From the NCBI GenBank assembly GCA_003569365.1, contig BGOS01000022.1, positions 1-64,000 of the forward strand: DNA of 64,000 nucleotides. The letters run 5' to 3'. The notes under the pieces were generated by a model. That model saw nothing but the letters and a program-made list of their open reading frames with translations. It did no database searches and had not been told where the DNA came from. Made by a program: the position numbers and the translations under genes. Positions 26,576-35,708 of the stretch are shown in pieces. This DNA comes from Anaerolineaceae bacterium (GTDB taxonomy: Bacteria > Chloroflexota > Anaerolineae > Anaerolineales > UBA11657). How positions within the stretch are numbered: the first letter of the stretch is position 1; every line of letters begins with the position of its first letter.

Positions 26576-27742
26576 CTAAAATGCAGCCTGATACATCTCT
26601 GCCAGGCTGGCTTCCGTGCACGGGCGCGGGTTGGTGGTGTAATTTGAATCATTCACGAAGGCGCTGTGTGCCATGGGCGCCAGCAGCGCTGCATCCACGC
26701 CGGCATCGCGCAAGCGCACGGGCAGCCCGCAATCGCGCGCTAGCGCAGCCACGCGTTCCACTGCGAACTCGGCGCGCTTCTTGGCGGTGCCTTTTGCCGG
26801 CGAGCCCAGCGCCACGCCAATTTGGGCGTAGCGCTCAAAGGCTGCGGGCAGGCTGTAGCGCATTTGGTGCGGCAGCATGATTGCATTTGCAAGTCCGTGC
26901 TGCACATCCGCAAAACTGGAGAGCTGATGTGAAAGCGAGTGGCATGCCCCCAGCCAGTTGGAGCTGATGGCGATGCCGCCCAGCAGCGCGGCTTGCGCCA
27001 TGGCCGCGCGCGCCGTGAGATCGGTGCCATGCCTGACGGCTGCCAGCAGCTGCGCGCCGGCCAGCTCAATGCCGCGCAGGATCAACGGGTCGAGCAGCGG
27101 ATTGATGTTGGTGGACACAAACGCTTCAATCAAGTGCGAGAGCGCATCCATGCCGGTGGCAGCAGTGAGGAACGGCGGCAGCCCGAGCATCAGCTGTGGA
27201 TCCACCAACGCCACCTCTGGAATTGCCACAGTGCCGCCGACGCCAAACTTGTATTTTTCTTTTAGATCCGTGATCACGGACCATGGCGTTGCTTCGCTGC
27301 CGGTGCCGGCGGTGGTGGGGATCGCCACCAGCGGCAGCACACTTGTGGGGAAGGTGCGGCATTTGTCGCTTAGGCGGTAGGCATACTCATCCACGCCGCC
27401 GCCGCCAGCCAGTGGCAGGCGCATTGCCTTGGCAATATCCAGCGCGCTGCCACCGCCCAGTCCCACAATTAAGTTGGCGCTGCTGGCAGTGCATTGGCGT
27501 ACCACTTTATCGACGGTGACATTGTCTGGGTTGGGCACCACGTCTTCGCACACCGTAAACGGCAGCCCGCCATCACGCAGGCTGGCAGCCAACGGGTCAA
27601 GCAGGCCGGCGCGCACAACCCCCGGATCCGCCAGCACAAAAACGTGCCGCGCGCCCAGGCGCTGCGCCTCCGGCAGAAGTTTTGCAGCTGCGCCCGCGCC
27701 GATGAACAGCTGCCCGGGCATGGCGTAATGTTTGACTGTCAA
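26576..27742 (-). CDS. iron-containing (group III) alcohol dehydrogenase
   Basis: This is a 388-residue enzyme. NAD(P) binding is shown by IVGLGGGSALDIAKA, and metal ligands by the region ATGMDALSHLIEAF and by CHSLSHQLSSF plus QHGLANAIMLPH. ATPWSVITD is also typical. These enzymes interconvert alcohols and aldehydes with a bound Fe2+ or Zn2+. The start appears to be TTG 27742, since GAGGT stands at proper spacing and the nearby ATG is out of frame. It is upstream of the zinc dehydrogenase in the same direction with a 27-base gap. Substrate is not evident. Confidence 0.88.
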   Translation of the reverse strand: MTVKHYAMPGQLFIGAGAAAKLLPEAQRLGARHVFVLADPGVVRAGLLDPLAASLRDGGLPFTVCEDVVPNPDNVTVDKVVRQCTASSANLIVGLGGGSALDIAKAMRLPLAGGGGVDEYAYRLSDKCRTFPTSVLPLVAIPTTAGTGSEATPWSVITDLKEKYKFGVGGTVAIPEVALVDPQLMLGLPPFLTAATGMDALSHLIEAFVSTNINPLLDPLILRGIELAGAQLLAAVRHGTDLTARAAMAQAALLGGIAISSNWLGACHSLSHQLSSFADVQHGLANAIMLPHQMRYSLPAAFERYAQIGVALGSPAKGTAKKRAEFAVERVAALARDCGLPVRLRDAGVDAALLAPMAHSAFVNDSNYTTNPRPCTEASLAEMYQAAF

Positions 27743-27870
27743 TTCATACCTCGACCGCGAATATTATTTGGAGCCTGCGATTGTCGCACAAGATCAGGTG
27801 CGGCATTGCCACAGCTTGTACAGCCTTGCGGCTGCCGCGCCGCAGAATCAAGCTGGCTTGTGCGCCCGGG

Positions 27871-29721
27871 TCACGGAACCAAATACCAGTCGAAGAAGCG
27901 CTCCATGCGCGCGAGTGCATCCATTTGAGTCTCGCGCTTGAGAAAACCGTGCGGCTCGCCGGCATATGTTTTGTACTCAAAAGTTTTTCCGGCGCGGCGC
28001 AGTGCGTCCACCCATTCTTCAGAGCTTTCGGGCGGCACCACCGTATCGTCCAAGCCGTGCAGCACCAGCACCGGCTTGCGCACATGCTCCACTTCTTTGA
28101 TGGGCGAGGCGGCCGCATACACGGCGCGGCTGCGCGCCGGATGGCCCACCATCATCTCGGTGTACAGGCGCACATCGCGGTTGCATTGCGCCCAGGAGCT
28201 GTACAGGTTGGCATCGCCGTAGCGGCTGACGCCGCACGCCAGCAGGTAGTCCGGGTCACGCGAGAGGCAGCACGCAGTCATGTAGCCGCCGTAGCTGCCA
28301 CCGCTAATGCCAATGCGCTGCGCATCAATTGCGGGCTGCGCACCCAGCAGGCGCACGCCCGCCAGGCAGTCTTGCATGTCGCCGTTGCCCCAGTCGTTGT
28401 AGTTGGCATGCTCAAACGGAGCGCCATAACCACTGCTGCCGCGGAAGTTTGGCGCCAGCCACGCGTAGCCCTTGGCTACAAAGTACTGCGCAATGATGTC
28501 CCAGTCGCAGATGTATTGCGAGTTGGGGCCGCCATGCGGATACAGGATGGCAGCTCCATTGGGCTGCGCCGGGCGGAAGAGCATTGCCGGAATCTCGAGT
28601 CCGTCACGGCTGCGGTAGGTGAGCTGCTCGGGCTCGCGCAGCTGCAGCGCATCCAACGCTGGCGGGTTGGAGAACGTGAGCTGCAGCGCAGCGCCGCTTT
28701 GGGCGTCAATGCGGTACAAGTCAGGCGGCAGCAGGTGCGTTTCGTATTCCACTGTAATGAAGCCGCCGGCGGTTGCCCAAGCCGGCCGCCAGTGCACGCC
28801 GCGCCCGGCCCGCAAGTTCTGTACGGTTCCGCTGCTGCTGTCCACCAGCACTAGATCCAGCGCGCCATTGCGGTTGAGTGTGGCAGCAAGCTGGCGGCCG
28901 TCCGGGCTCCAGGCAAACTCTGCAAAATCTGCACCGGTATGCGTAAGTTGGCGCAGTGCGCTGCCATCGGCTGCAATGCTCCATATCTCTGTGTAGCCAC
29001 CGCGCTGCGACAGGAACGCAATGCGCTGCCCGTCCGGTGACCAGCGCGGCTGCGAGTCCTTTTGGTGCGGTGCATTGGTGATCAAGTGCGCGGCGCCGCT
29101 TTGCAAGTCGATCAGCTCGAGTGCGAGGCAGTTCAAGTCTGCGCGCGGCGCGTACACACACACAATCTGGCGCCCGTCCGGTGAAACCTGCGGGCTGCTG
29201 TGGTCGCCCGCAGCCTGCGTCAGGCTGCGCGGCATTGCGCCGAACCGGTCGGTGAGCACCAGCTGCGCTGAGTCGTTCTGTTCCACTGCCAGCACCAGGC
29301 GGCGCGAGTCCGGCAGCCACGCAGCTTCTGATGCACCGTTGCAGGCTTGTGAGGCATTGTGCGGCAGCCCGCCAGCAGCGCGCACCACTTGCACATGCCC
29401 GTGCAGCGTTACTGCCAGCCACTGCCCGTCCGGCGACCAGCGCGGCTGCTCGTCCGCCCAATAAACGGATGGGGCGCGTTCCACAGTGAGGCGCAGCGGC
29501 CAGCCGCCGGCCGCCGGCATCACAAACAAATCCGAGCGCGCGTCGCGATCCCAAATGAAGGCAATGCGGTCGCCGTTGGGCGACAGCGCATGGTGGCGCA
29601 CGCGGTTCACCGCGGTCATAAGTGCGTGGCTCCACCCGGCAGGCGGATGCAGATCCGGCCGCGCCAGCGATGGCCAGCCTTGATGCTCGTACTTCTCCAC
29701 CATCTTTATCGCTTCGTGCAT
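27871..29721 (-). CDS. S9 family prolyl-oligopeptidase-type peptidase
   Basis: This is a 616-residue peptidase with an N-terminal beta-propeller, seen as repeated WSPDG blades (near residues 95, 228 and 271), and a C-terminal alpha/beta hydrolase domain from about residue 365. The catalytic triad is Ser476 in GISGGSYGGYM, Asp558 or Asp559 in HGLDDTVVP and His591 in GEPHGF. This is the acylaminoacyl-peptidase/DPP-like layout. No signal peptide is seen, so it probably trims imported oligopeptides in the cytoplasm. ATG 29721 is chosen for the GGAGG site 6 bases upstream; the open frame extends further but without family sequence. It lies 64 bases after the creatininase-family gene, in the same direction. 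Confidence 0.92.
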   Translation of the reverse strand: MHEAIKMVEKYEHQGWPSLARPDLHPPAGWSHALMTAVNRVRHHALSPNGDRIAFIWDRDARSDLFVMPAAGGWPLRLTVERAPSVYWADEQPRWSPDGQWLAVTLHGHVQVVRAAGGLPHNASQACNGASEAAWLPDSRRLVLAVEQNDSAQLVLTDRFGAMPRSLTQAAGDHSSPQVSPDGRQIVCVYAPRADLNCLALELIDLQSGAAHLITNAPHQKDSQPRWSPDGQRIAFLSQRGGYTEIWSIAADGSALRQLTHTGADFAEFAWSPDGRQLAATLNRNGALDLVLVDSSSGTVQNLRAGRGVHWRPAWATAGGFITVEYETHLLPPDLYRIDAQSGAALQLTFSNPPALDALQLREPEQLTYRSRDGLEIPAMLFRPAQPNGAAILYPHGGPNSQYICDWDIIAQYFVAKGYAWLAPNFRGSSGYGAPFEHANYNDWGNGDMQDCLAGVRLLGAQPAIDAQRIGISGGSYGGYMTACCLSRDPDYLLACGVSRYGDANLYSSWAQCNRDVRLYTEMMVGHPARSRAVYAAASPIKEVEHVRKPVLVLHGLDDTVVPPESSEEWVDALRRAGKTFEYKTYAGEPHGFLKRETQMDALARMERFFDWYLVP

Positions 29722-29785
29722 TCGGGTCCTCCGCGTTGTTTTGTGTTTGCTGCCAGCGTGGGCTGCCCGTGGGCGCACTGGTAAA

Positions 29786-30934
29786 TCATTTGATGCCCCA
29801 CAAGCCGTAGCCCGCATCCCGGCGCTGCTCGCGGCGCTTGTGCTGCTCGTGGATCTCGCGCACATGTTCGGCTTTCTCCGCTGCGGCAACTTCCAGCCAG
29901 ATGTGGCCGTGCGCAGCCGTGGCAACGCTGCCCGCGCCATAGCTGCCGGTCGCGGTGTCGTCGTCCCACGGCGGGTTGGCCACCAGTGCGCCACCTTCCG
30001 CCCAGTCCATGTAATACGCAGCGGTTGCCACAAAGTCAGTTTCATCCACCACGCGCTGCATGTGCGTCAGGTCCGGGCGCAGCGCCAGCACCATGGATGT
30101 CTCCAGCTCGCCGGCGTGCCCCATGCCGCCCACCGCCGACACGCGATGCGCCTTGATGGATGCTTCGCCCGCCGGCCCGGATGTGTGCAGGTATGCCGTC
30201 GCGCAAAAGATGCGCCGGTGGCGCTCGCCCGCGTACTTCACCACGGTGGTGAGGAACGAACAATTGCCGCCGTGGCCGCTCATCAGGTACATGCGGTCGA
30301 AGCCGCGTGCCACGAGCGCATCCACTACCGCGAGCCAAAAATCCTCAAACGCGCGCCCGCCGCAGTTGAGCGTGCCGGCAAACGAGCTGCGGTGCGTGCT
30401 CACACCGTACGGCATCAGCGGCATGCTGTACGCAAGCAGCGGCAGCAGCGCTGCGCTTGCGCGGCTGATGTGGTCGATGATGATGTTGTCGGTGGAAAGC
30501 GGCAGATGATGGCCATGCTGCTCCGTGTGCCCAATGGGAAAGAGGATGACGCTGCCGGCCGCAGCTACCGGCGGCAGCTGCTGGCTAGCCGGCAGCTGCC
30601 CGGCCGCAAGCGGCTGCGCAATGCACGCGTGCGCCAGCCCCAGCTGCAAGCCTTGCGGCGCCAGCGCGCACACCCTTGTAAACCCATCAGCACGCAAGCT
30701 GTCCAATAAATTGTTCAGCAGTGCGCCCAGCACTGGTGCGGGCACGGCCAGTGCGCTGCCGGGCCAGCCAAATGGCAGCGCGGGCAGCAAACTGGCGCGG
30801 GCGGGTGCGCCCAGCGCAGCAGCCAGCTGTTGCAAGTCGAAGCCGGCGCCCAGCGGAATCACCAGCGGTGTGTCGCGCGGCAGCTGCGCAACCTCCGGCC
30901 AGGTTAATTCGTCATAAGCAAAGAAGCTGGTCAC
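29786..30934 (-). CDS. creatininase-family amidohydrolase with degenerate duplicate N-terminal domain
   Basis: This is a 382-residue protein. Residues 128-380 form a complete creatininase-family domain: GHTEQHG (Glu138, His140), Asp149 in LPLSTD, HGGN at 221-224 and Glu in HAGELETS, the metal ligands of that family. Residues 1-120 look like a second copy of the N-terminal half: DELTWPEVAQLP, then PLGAGFD where metal-binding GSTEQHG is expected, and ALAPQG where NGHGGN is expected. So the first copy has lost its metal site. Members hydrolyse creatinine or act in cofactor maturation (MftE-like). GTG 30934 is preferred because it follows a TATACA box by six bases and sits before the family-like start. 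With sarcosine oxidases nearby, creatinine-type amides are possible substrates. Confidence 0.82.
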   Translation of the reverse strand: MTSFFAYDELTWPEVAQLPRDTPLVIPLGAGFDLQQLAAALGAPARASLLPALPFGWPGSALAVPAPVLGALLNNLLDSLRADGFTRVCALAPQGLQLGLAHACIAQPLAAGQLPASQQLPPVAAAGSVILFPIGHTEQHGHHLPLSTDNIIIDHISRASAALLPLLAYSMPLMPYGVSTHRSSFAGTLNCGGRAFEDFWLAVVDALVARGFDRMYLMSGHGGNCSFLTTVVKYAGERHRRIFCATAYLHTSGPAGEASIKAHRVSAVGGMGHAGELETSMVLALRPDLTHMQRVVDETDFVATAAYYMDWAEGGALVANPPWDDDTATGSYGAGSVATAAHGHIWLEVAAAEKAEHVREIHEQHKRREQRRDAGYGLWGIK

Positions 30935-30942
30935 AGGCGTTG

Positions 30943-30958
30943 TATACTGCCGATTATA
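30943..30958. promoter_or_regulatory. overlapping divergent promoter elements
   Basis: Only 38 bases separate the starts of the creatininase (minus) and DmpA (plus) genes. The minus strand has TATAAT (complement of 30953-30958) and TATACA nearer to the gene; the plus strand has TATACT (30943-30948). The minus TATACA stands exactly six bases before the GTG, suggesting leaderless mRNA. No clear -35 boxes are visible. Confidence 0.5.
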
Positions 30959-30972
30959 ACGGCGGCAACATA

Positions 30973-32049
30973 ATGAAGCGTGCACGATTGCGGGAGCTTG
31001 GGATTGAGATTGGGAATTTTCCGACTGGTCCCCATAATGCCATCACCGATGTGCCCGGGGTATTGGTGGGCCATGCCACAATCGTGATGGACAAGCCGCG
31101 GGTGGCACGCACCGGAGTCACCGTAATCCTGCCGCGCGCGGGCGAGATCTGGCGCGACCACGCGTTTGCGGCCATGCACTCCTTCAATGGCGACGGCGAA
31201 ATGACCGGCTCCCACTACGTGGCGGAGTTTGGCTTGCTGCACACGCCGATTGCAATCACCAATACGCATCAGGTGGGCGTTGTGCGCGACGCGCTGGTGC
31301 AGCACGGCCATGAGCTGGGCGGCGCCGATATCTTCTCGCTGCCGGTGGTGGCGGAAACTTACGACGGCTGGCTGAGCGATGCAGACGGCGCGCATGTGCG
31401 CGCGCAGCACGTGCGCGCTGCAATTGCGGAGGCCAGCAGCGGGCCGGTGGCTGAAGGCAATGTGGGCGGCGGCACGGGCATGATCTGCCATGAGTTCAAG
31501 GGTGGCATTGGCACTGCATCCCGCCGGGTGAGCAGCGGCGGCAACACCTACACGCTGGGCGCGCTGGTGCAGGCCAATTACGGCGCGCGCCATTTGCTGC
31601 GCGTGGATGGCGTGCCGGTTGGGCGCACGTTGGATGTGAAGCGCATACCTTCCGCATGGAATGAGGCCGCGCCAGCTGAAGGCTCCATCATTGTGGTGCT
31701 GGCCACGGATGCGCCGCTGCTGGCGGTGCAGTGCAAGCGCCTTGCGCAGCGCGCCACGGTCGGGCTGGCGCGGGTGGGCGGCGTGGGCCACAACGGCAGC
31801 GGTGACATCTTCATCTGCTTTGCCACTGGCAACCATGTTCCGCCCAAGGCGCAAACCGAAATTGCGCTCACCATGCTGCCGCATGCGCAGCTCAACCCGT
31901 TCTTTGAGGCCGTTGCCGAAGTGGTGGAAGAATCAATTTTGAACGCGCTGACGAGTGCGGAAACCATGACCGGATTTCATGGGCGCGTTGCGCACGCGTT
32001 GCCGTTGGATGAACTGCAGGCGTTGATGGCGCGGCGCACCACAGCCTGA
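30973..32049 (+). CDS. DmpA-type L-aminopeptidase/D-esterase (P1 family)
   Basis: This is a 358-residue N-terminal-nucleophile hydrolase that cleaves itself into two chains. It starts ARLRELGIEIGNFPTGPHNAITDVPGV in pieces typical of the family, has EGNVGGGTGM (160-170), and the self-cleavage and nucleophile block VGHNGSGDIFI, with Ser276 becoming the new N-terminal nucleophile after cut Gly275/Ser276. These enzymes release N-terminal amino acids from amides and short peptides, sometimes D- or beta-amino acids. ATG 30973 begins family sequence; the open frame continues upstream but through the divergent gene. It has the neighbouring S9 peptidase and creatininase as functional company. Confidence 0.92.
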   Translation: MKRARLRELGIEIGNFPTGPHNAITDVPGVLVGHATIVMDKPRVARTGVTVILPRAGEIWRDHAFAAMHSFNGDGEMTGSHYVAEFGLLHTPIAITNTHQVGVVRDALVQHGHELGGADIFSLPVVAETYDGWLSDADGAHVRAQHVRAAIAEASSGPVAEGNVGGGTGMICHEFKGGIGTASRRVSSGGNTYTLGALVQANYGARHLLRVDGVPVGRTLDVKRIPSAWNEAAPAEGSIIVVLATDAPLLAVQCKRLAQRATVGLARVGGVGHNGSGDIFICFATGNHVPPKAQTEIALTMLPHAQLNPFFEAVAEVVEESILNALTSAETMTGFHGRVAHALPLDELQALMARRTTA

Positions 32050-32197
32050 GTGCAGTTCCGGCCCGGGCTGCATGTGGGAGGATGTGCACTAGCGTGTGCA
32101 ATGAAGAATTAAGAATGAAAGAAGAATGAAAACTGAATCTTGATTACTTCATTTGGAGTGGACTGTCTAAGCTGAGTAGCTAACAGAAGAAATTGCG

Positions 32198-34666
32198 ATG
32201 AGTAGTTATGCATTTCTTGCGGGAGTGCCGCAATGGGCAGCGGTAGTTGCTGCCGTTGCAATCGTAAGCACGCTGGGTTACACCGGCGCTGCGCTTTGGC
32301 TGTGGACTGCAGCAGCGGCGCTGGCGCTGCTGGGGTGGGGCGCACCGGCTTGGCTGTGGGGTGTGGCGGCTGCGGCTGCCACGCTGTTCAACGTGCCCGC
32401 CCTGCGCACAGTGCTGCTCTCGCGGCCCGTCATGCGCCTGCTGCGCAAACTGCAGCTGCTGCCCGTCATTTCTGAAACCGAGCGCATCGCAATCGAAGCC
32501 GGCAGCGTTTGGGTGGATGGCGAGTTGTTCTCTGGCCGGCCGAACTTTGCGCGCTTGATGAGTGAACCGTATCCGGAGCTGAGCGCCGTCGAGCAGGCAT
32601 TTGTGGACGGGCCGGTGGAGCAGCTGTGTGCCATGGTGCGTGACTGGGACGTGCACGTTACCAAAGATCTGCCGCCGGCCGCGTGGGATTTCATCCGGCA
32701 GGAGCGCTTCCTCGGAATGATCATTCCGCGTGAGTACGGCGGCTTGGGTTTTTCACCATCCTGCAACAGCGCCGTGCAAGCCAAGCTGGCCACGCGCTGC
32801 GGCGTGCTGGCCACTGTGGTGGGCGTGCCCAACTCCATTGGCCCGGCGGAGCTGCTGGTGCACTACGGCACGGAGGAGCAGCGCGCGCGCTATCTGCCGC
32901 GGCTGGCAAGCGGTGCGGACATTCCATGCTTTGCGCTCACTGAGCCCGGAGCCGGCTCCGACGCCGGCAAAATCCGCGCCAGCGGGGTGGTGTTTCGCGG
33001 CACGGATGGCGCCTTATATCTGCGCCTCAATTGGGAGAAGCGCTACATTACGCTTGGCGCAATTGCCACGCTGCTGGGCCTCGCCTTTAAATTGCGCGAC
33101 CCGGAAAATTTACTCGAGCGCGGCACCAACCCCGGCATCACCTGCGCGCTCATTCCCGCCGGGCTGCCCGGCATCACGCAGGGGCACCGCCATGATCCGC
33201 TGGGCGTGCCATTTGTGAACTCGCCGTTATGGGGCCATGATGTGGTGGTGCCGGTGGATGCAATCATCGGCGGCGCTGCGCAGGCCGGCAATGGCTGGCG
33301 CATGCTAATGGAGAGCTTGGCTGCCGGGCGCGGCATCTCGCTGCCCGCTGCCGGCACCGGCGGCGTGAAGGCAGCTGCCCGCGTGGCTGGCGCTTACGCT
33401 GCCGTGCGGCAGCAGTTCGGGCTGCCCATCGGCGCGTTCGGCGGAATTGTGGAGCCGTTGGCGCGCCTTGGCGGCTGGGCTTACATGCTGGAGGCTGCGC
33501 GCCGCTACACCTGCGGCGGGCTGGATGGCGGTGCCAAGCCAGCCGTGGTATCGGCCATCATGAAGTACAACTGCACCGAGCTTTCGCGCAAGGCCGTCGG
33601 CGATGCGATGGATATTTTGGGCGGCGCTGCAATTTCGCGCGGGCCGCGCAATCTGCTGGCGTCCGGCTATGCTGCCGCGCCCATCGGCATCACTGTGGAG
33701 GGCGCAAACATTCTCACGCGCACGCTGATGATTTTCGGGCAGGGGGCTATCCGCTGCCATCCGTACGCCATTCGTGAAATCAGCGCGCTGCAGGCAGATG
33801 ATGCGCCGGCTTTTGACGCAGCATTCTGGGCGCACATCGGGCATGTTGTGCGCAATGCCTTTCGCGCGCTGCTGCTCAGCGTTACGCGCGGCTGGCTGGC
33901 TGGCGGCGCGGGCGGCGGCGCGCTGCGGCGTTACCGCCGCCGGCTGCTGTGGGCGTCAGCATCGTTTGCATTTCTGGCGGACACGGCCATGGTGCGCCAC
34001 GGTGGCGCGCTCAAGCGCATGGAGCAGCTTACCGGGCGCTTTGCGGATGTGCTCTCGTGGATGTATCTGGCAACCGCCACCATGCGGCGCTTTGAAGCCG
34101 AAGGCCGGCGCAGTGCGGATGTGCCGCTGGCGGCATGGGCTTTGGAATATGCGCTGCTGCAAATGCAGACCGCGTTCGACGGGCTGTACGCCAACATGGG
34201 CTGGCTGGCTGCCGGACCGCTGGCCGCGTGGAGCCGCTTGAACAGCTTGGGCAGCGGGCCCACAGACGCACTTGGGCAGCGCGTGGCCGACATGCTGCTG
34301 CAGCCCGGCCCGCAGCGCGACGTGATCACCACCGGTGTTTACCGCTGCACCAACACGGCCGAGGCTGCCGGCCGGCTGGAACATGCTTTGCAATTAACTG
34401 CGCAGGCAAGCGGGCTGCTGCGCAAAGTGCGATCGGCCGTGCGCAGCGGCCAGCTGCGCAAGGGCAGCGCCCAGCAAGAGCTGGCTGCGGCGCTGCAGCA
34501 GGGCATCATCAGCAGCGCTGATGCGGAGCTGCTGCGCGCTGCTGAAGCAGCGCAGGATGATGCAACGCAGGTGGATTCCTTCACGCTCGATGAATATGCA
34601 ATGGGCGGGAATGCAACGGCACTGCAACTGCACATGGCGCTGCCGGAGGTGGCGGTCGTCGCTTAG
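32198..34666 (+). CDS. fadE: FadE-type long acyl-CoA dehydrogenase
   Basis: This is an 822-residue protein, close to the 814 residues of E. coli FadE and much longer than ordinary acyl-CoA dehydrogenases. Residues 1-70 are hydrophobic (two or three membrane segments). The acyl-CoA dehydrogenase core includes GMIIPREYGGLGFS and CFALTEPGAGSDAG, the FAD/substrate-binding signature. The remaining C-terminal part corresponds to the FadE-specific extension, with long helices. It catalyses the first step of beta-oxidation, acyl-CoA to enoyl-CoA. No other beta-oxidation gene is near. A bidirectional-looking terminator follows. Confidence 0.9.
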   Translation: MSSYAFLAGVPQWAAVVAAVAIVSTLGYTGAALWLWTAAAALALLGWGAPAWLWGVAAAAATLFNVPALRTVLLSRPVMRLLRKLQLLPVISETERIAIEAGSVWVDGELFSGRPNFARLMSEPYPELSAVEQAFVDGPVEQLCAMVRDWDVHVTKDLPPAAWDFIRQERFLGMIIPREYGGLGFSPSCNSAVQAKLATRCGVLATVVGVPNSIGPAELLVHYGTEEQRARYLPRLASGADIPCFALTEPGAGSDAGKIRASGVVFRGTDGALYLRLNWEKRYITLGAIATLLGLAFKLRDPENLLERGTNPGITCALIPAGLPGITQGHRHDPLGVPFVNSPLWGHDVVVPVDAIIGGAAQAGNGWRMLMESLAAGRGISLPAAGTGGVKAAARVAGAYAAVRQQFGLPIGAFGGIVEPLARLGGWAYMLEAARRYTCGGLDGGAKPAVVSAIMKYNCTELSRKAVGDAMDILGGAAISRGPRNLLASGYAAAPIGITVEGANILTRTLMIFGQGAIRCHPYAIREISALQADDAPAFDAAFWAHIGHVVRNAFRALLLSVTRGWLAGGAGGGALRRYRRRLLWASASFAFLADTAMVRHGGALKRMEQLTGRFADVLSWMYLATATMRRFEAEGRRSADVPLAAWALEYALLQMQTAFDGLYANMGWLAAGPLAAWSRLNSLGSGPTDALGQRVADMLLQPGPQRDVITTGVYRCTNTAEAAGRLEHALQLTAQASGLLRKVRSAVRSGQLRKGSAQQELAAALQQGIISSADAELLRAAEAAQDDATQVDSFTLDEYAMGGNATALQLHMALPEVAVVA

Positions 34667-34695
34667 CTGCGCCGCAGCCAACGCTGCAAGCTTGC

Positions 34696-34727
34696 GCCCT
34701 GCGCTGTAATCCGGCGCAGGGCTTTTT
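34696..34727 (+). terminator. intrinsic terminator between convergent genes
   Basis: GCCCTGCGC and GCGCAGGGC form a perfect 9-bp stem with a 9-base loop, followed by TTTTT. It lies 29 bases after the fadE stop and overlaps the 3' end of the convergent ATPase gene. Confidence 0.9.
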
Positions 34728-35708
34728 ATTTTGGCGGGAGCAAGAGGCACGCGGCGCTGTGGCCGGCTGCCACCACTTGCAGCTGCGGGTCATTAGCTTT
34801 GCATTGAGCCTCAGCCAGCGGGCAGCGCGGATGGAAGCGGCAGCCGCCCGGTATCTGCGCGGGGTTGGGCGTCTCGCCTTGCAGCACCACGCGGCTATGG
34901 CGCTGGCGCGGGTTGGCTACGGGCACCGCAGCTTGCAGCGCGTGCGTGTATGGATGCTGCGGATTGTGCAGCACTTGCGCTGCCGGGCCGATCTCCACAA
35001 TCCGGCCCAGGTACATGACAGCCACGCGGTCCGCCAGGGCAGCTGCGCTGCTCAGGTCATGCGTGATGAAAAGCACCGCAATGCCGTGCTGCGCGCGCAG
35101 CGCGCCCAGCAGGCTCAGGATTTCGGCGCGGATGCTTACGTCCAGCATTGAGACCGGCTCGTCGGCCAGCAGCAGCGCCGGCTGCAGCACCAGCGCGCTG
35201 GCAATCACCACCCGCTGGCGCTGCCCGCCGGAAAGTTCGTGGGGCAGCCGCTGCGCAAACTCATGTGCGGGCTTTAAGCCGGCATCCTCCAAAGCCTTCA
35301 AAACGCGGGCGTTGCGAACAGCGGGCGCAGGCTCGCTGCCGTGCACAAGCAGCGGCTCTTCCACAATCTCGCCCACGCGCATCAACGGGTTCAGCGCTTC
35401 ATACGGATCCTGAAAAATCATTTGCATCTGGCGGCGCAGTGCATGCAACTGCGCCTTGTTGCTGCGCTGCATTGGCTCGCCGGCAAAAAGATTGTGCCGC
35501 GCGTGGGGGCCTCCAGTCCGATGATGGTGAGCGCGAGCGTGGACTTGCCGCAGCCGCTTTCGCCCACCAGCGCCAGCACCTCGCCGCGCTGCAGCTGCAA
35601 GCTGACGCCATCCAGCGCACGCACCACCGGCTGCGGTTGAAACCAGCCCGCGGGCCCGGCCGCAAAGTGCTTGTGCAATGCGCGCACTTCCAGCAGCGGA
35701 ATGTTCAT
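34726..35708 (-). pseudogene. dppF: oligopeptide ABC ATPase DppF/OppF, one frameshift
   Basis: The gene starts at ATG 35708, overlapping the upstream stop as ATGA. The first frame holds [15 protein letters not shown] and Walker [15 protein letters not shown]. It then breaks at the A5 run 35485-35489 (T5 on the coding strand). In the next frame the protein continues with [53 protein letters not shown] and the C-terminal oligopeptide-specific part CRFHPRCPLAEAQC. One additional T gives an unbroken ATPase of about 327 residues with the usual FAGEP segment. So it may be functional in the cell. It would pair with the ATPase half of the fusion gene upstream to energise the peptide importer. Confidence 0.85.

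Noticed and set aside
27781-28854. Plus-strand open frame opposite the S9 peptidase gene
   Set aside because: Composition is that of a shadow frame, and the minus strand has a complete beta-propeller and catalytic triad.
29786-30934. Creatininase protein as a simple frame extension artefact (N-terminal part noncoding)
   Set aside because: Residues 1-120 show fold-like sequence matching the family's first half, so the region is coding even though its metal ligands are missing.
35470-35500. Programmed ribosomal frameshifting in dppF
   Set aside because: The coding strand has T5 after ATC, so a -1 slip would put the Phe tRNA on CTT, not a classical slippery heptamer. A missing base is simpler.
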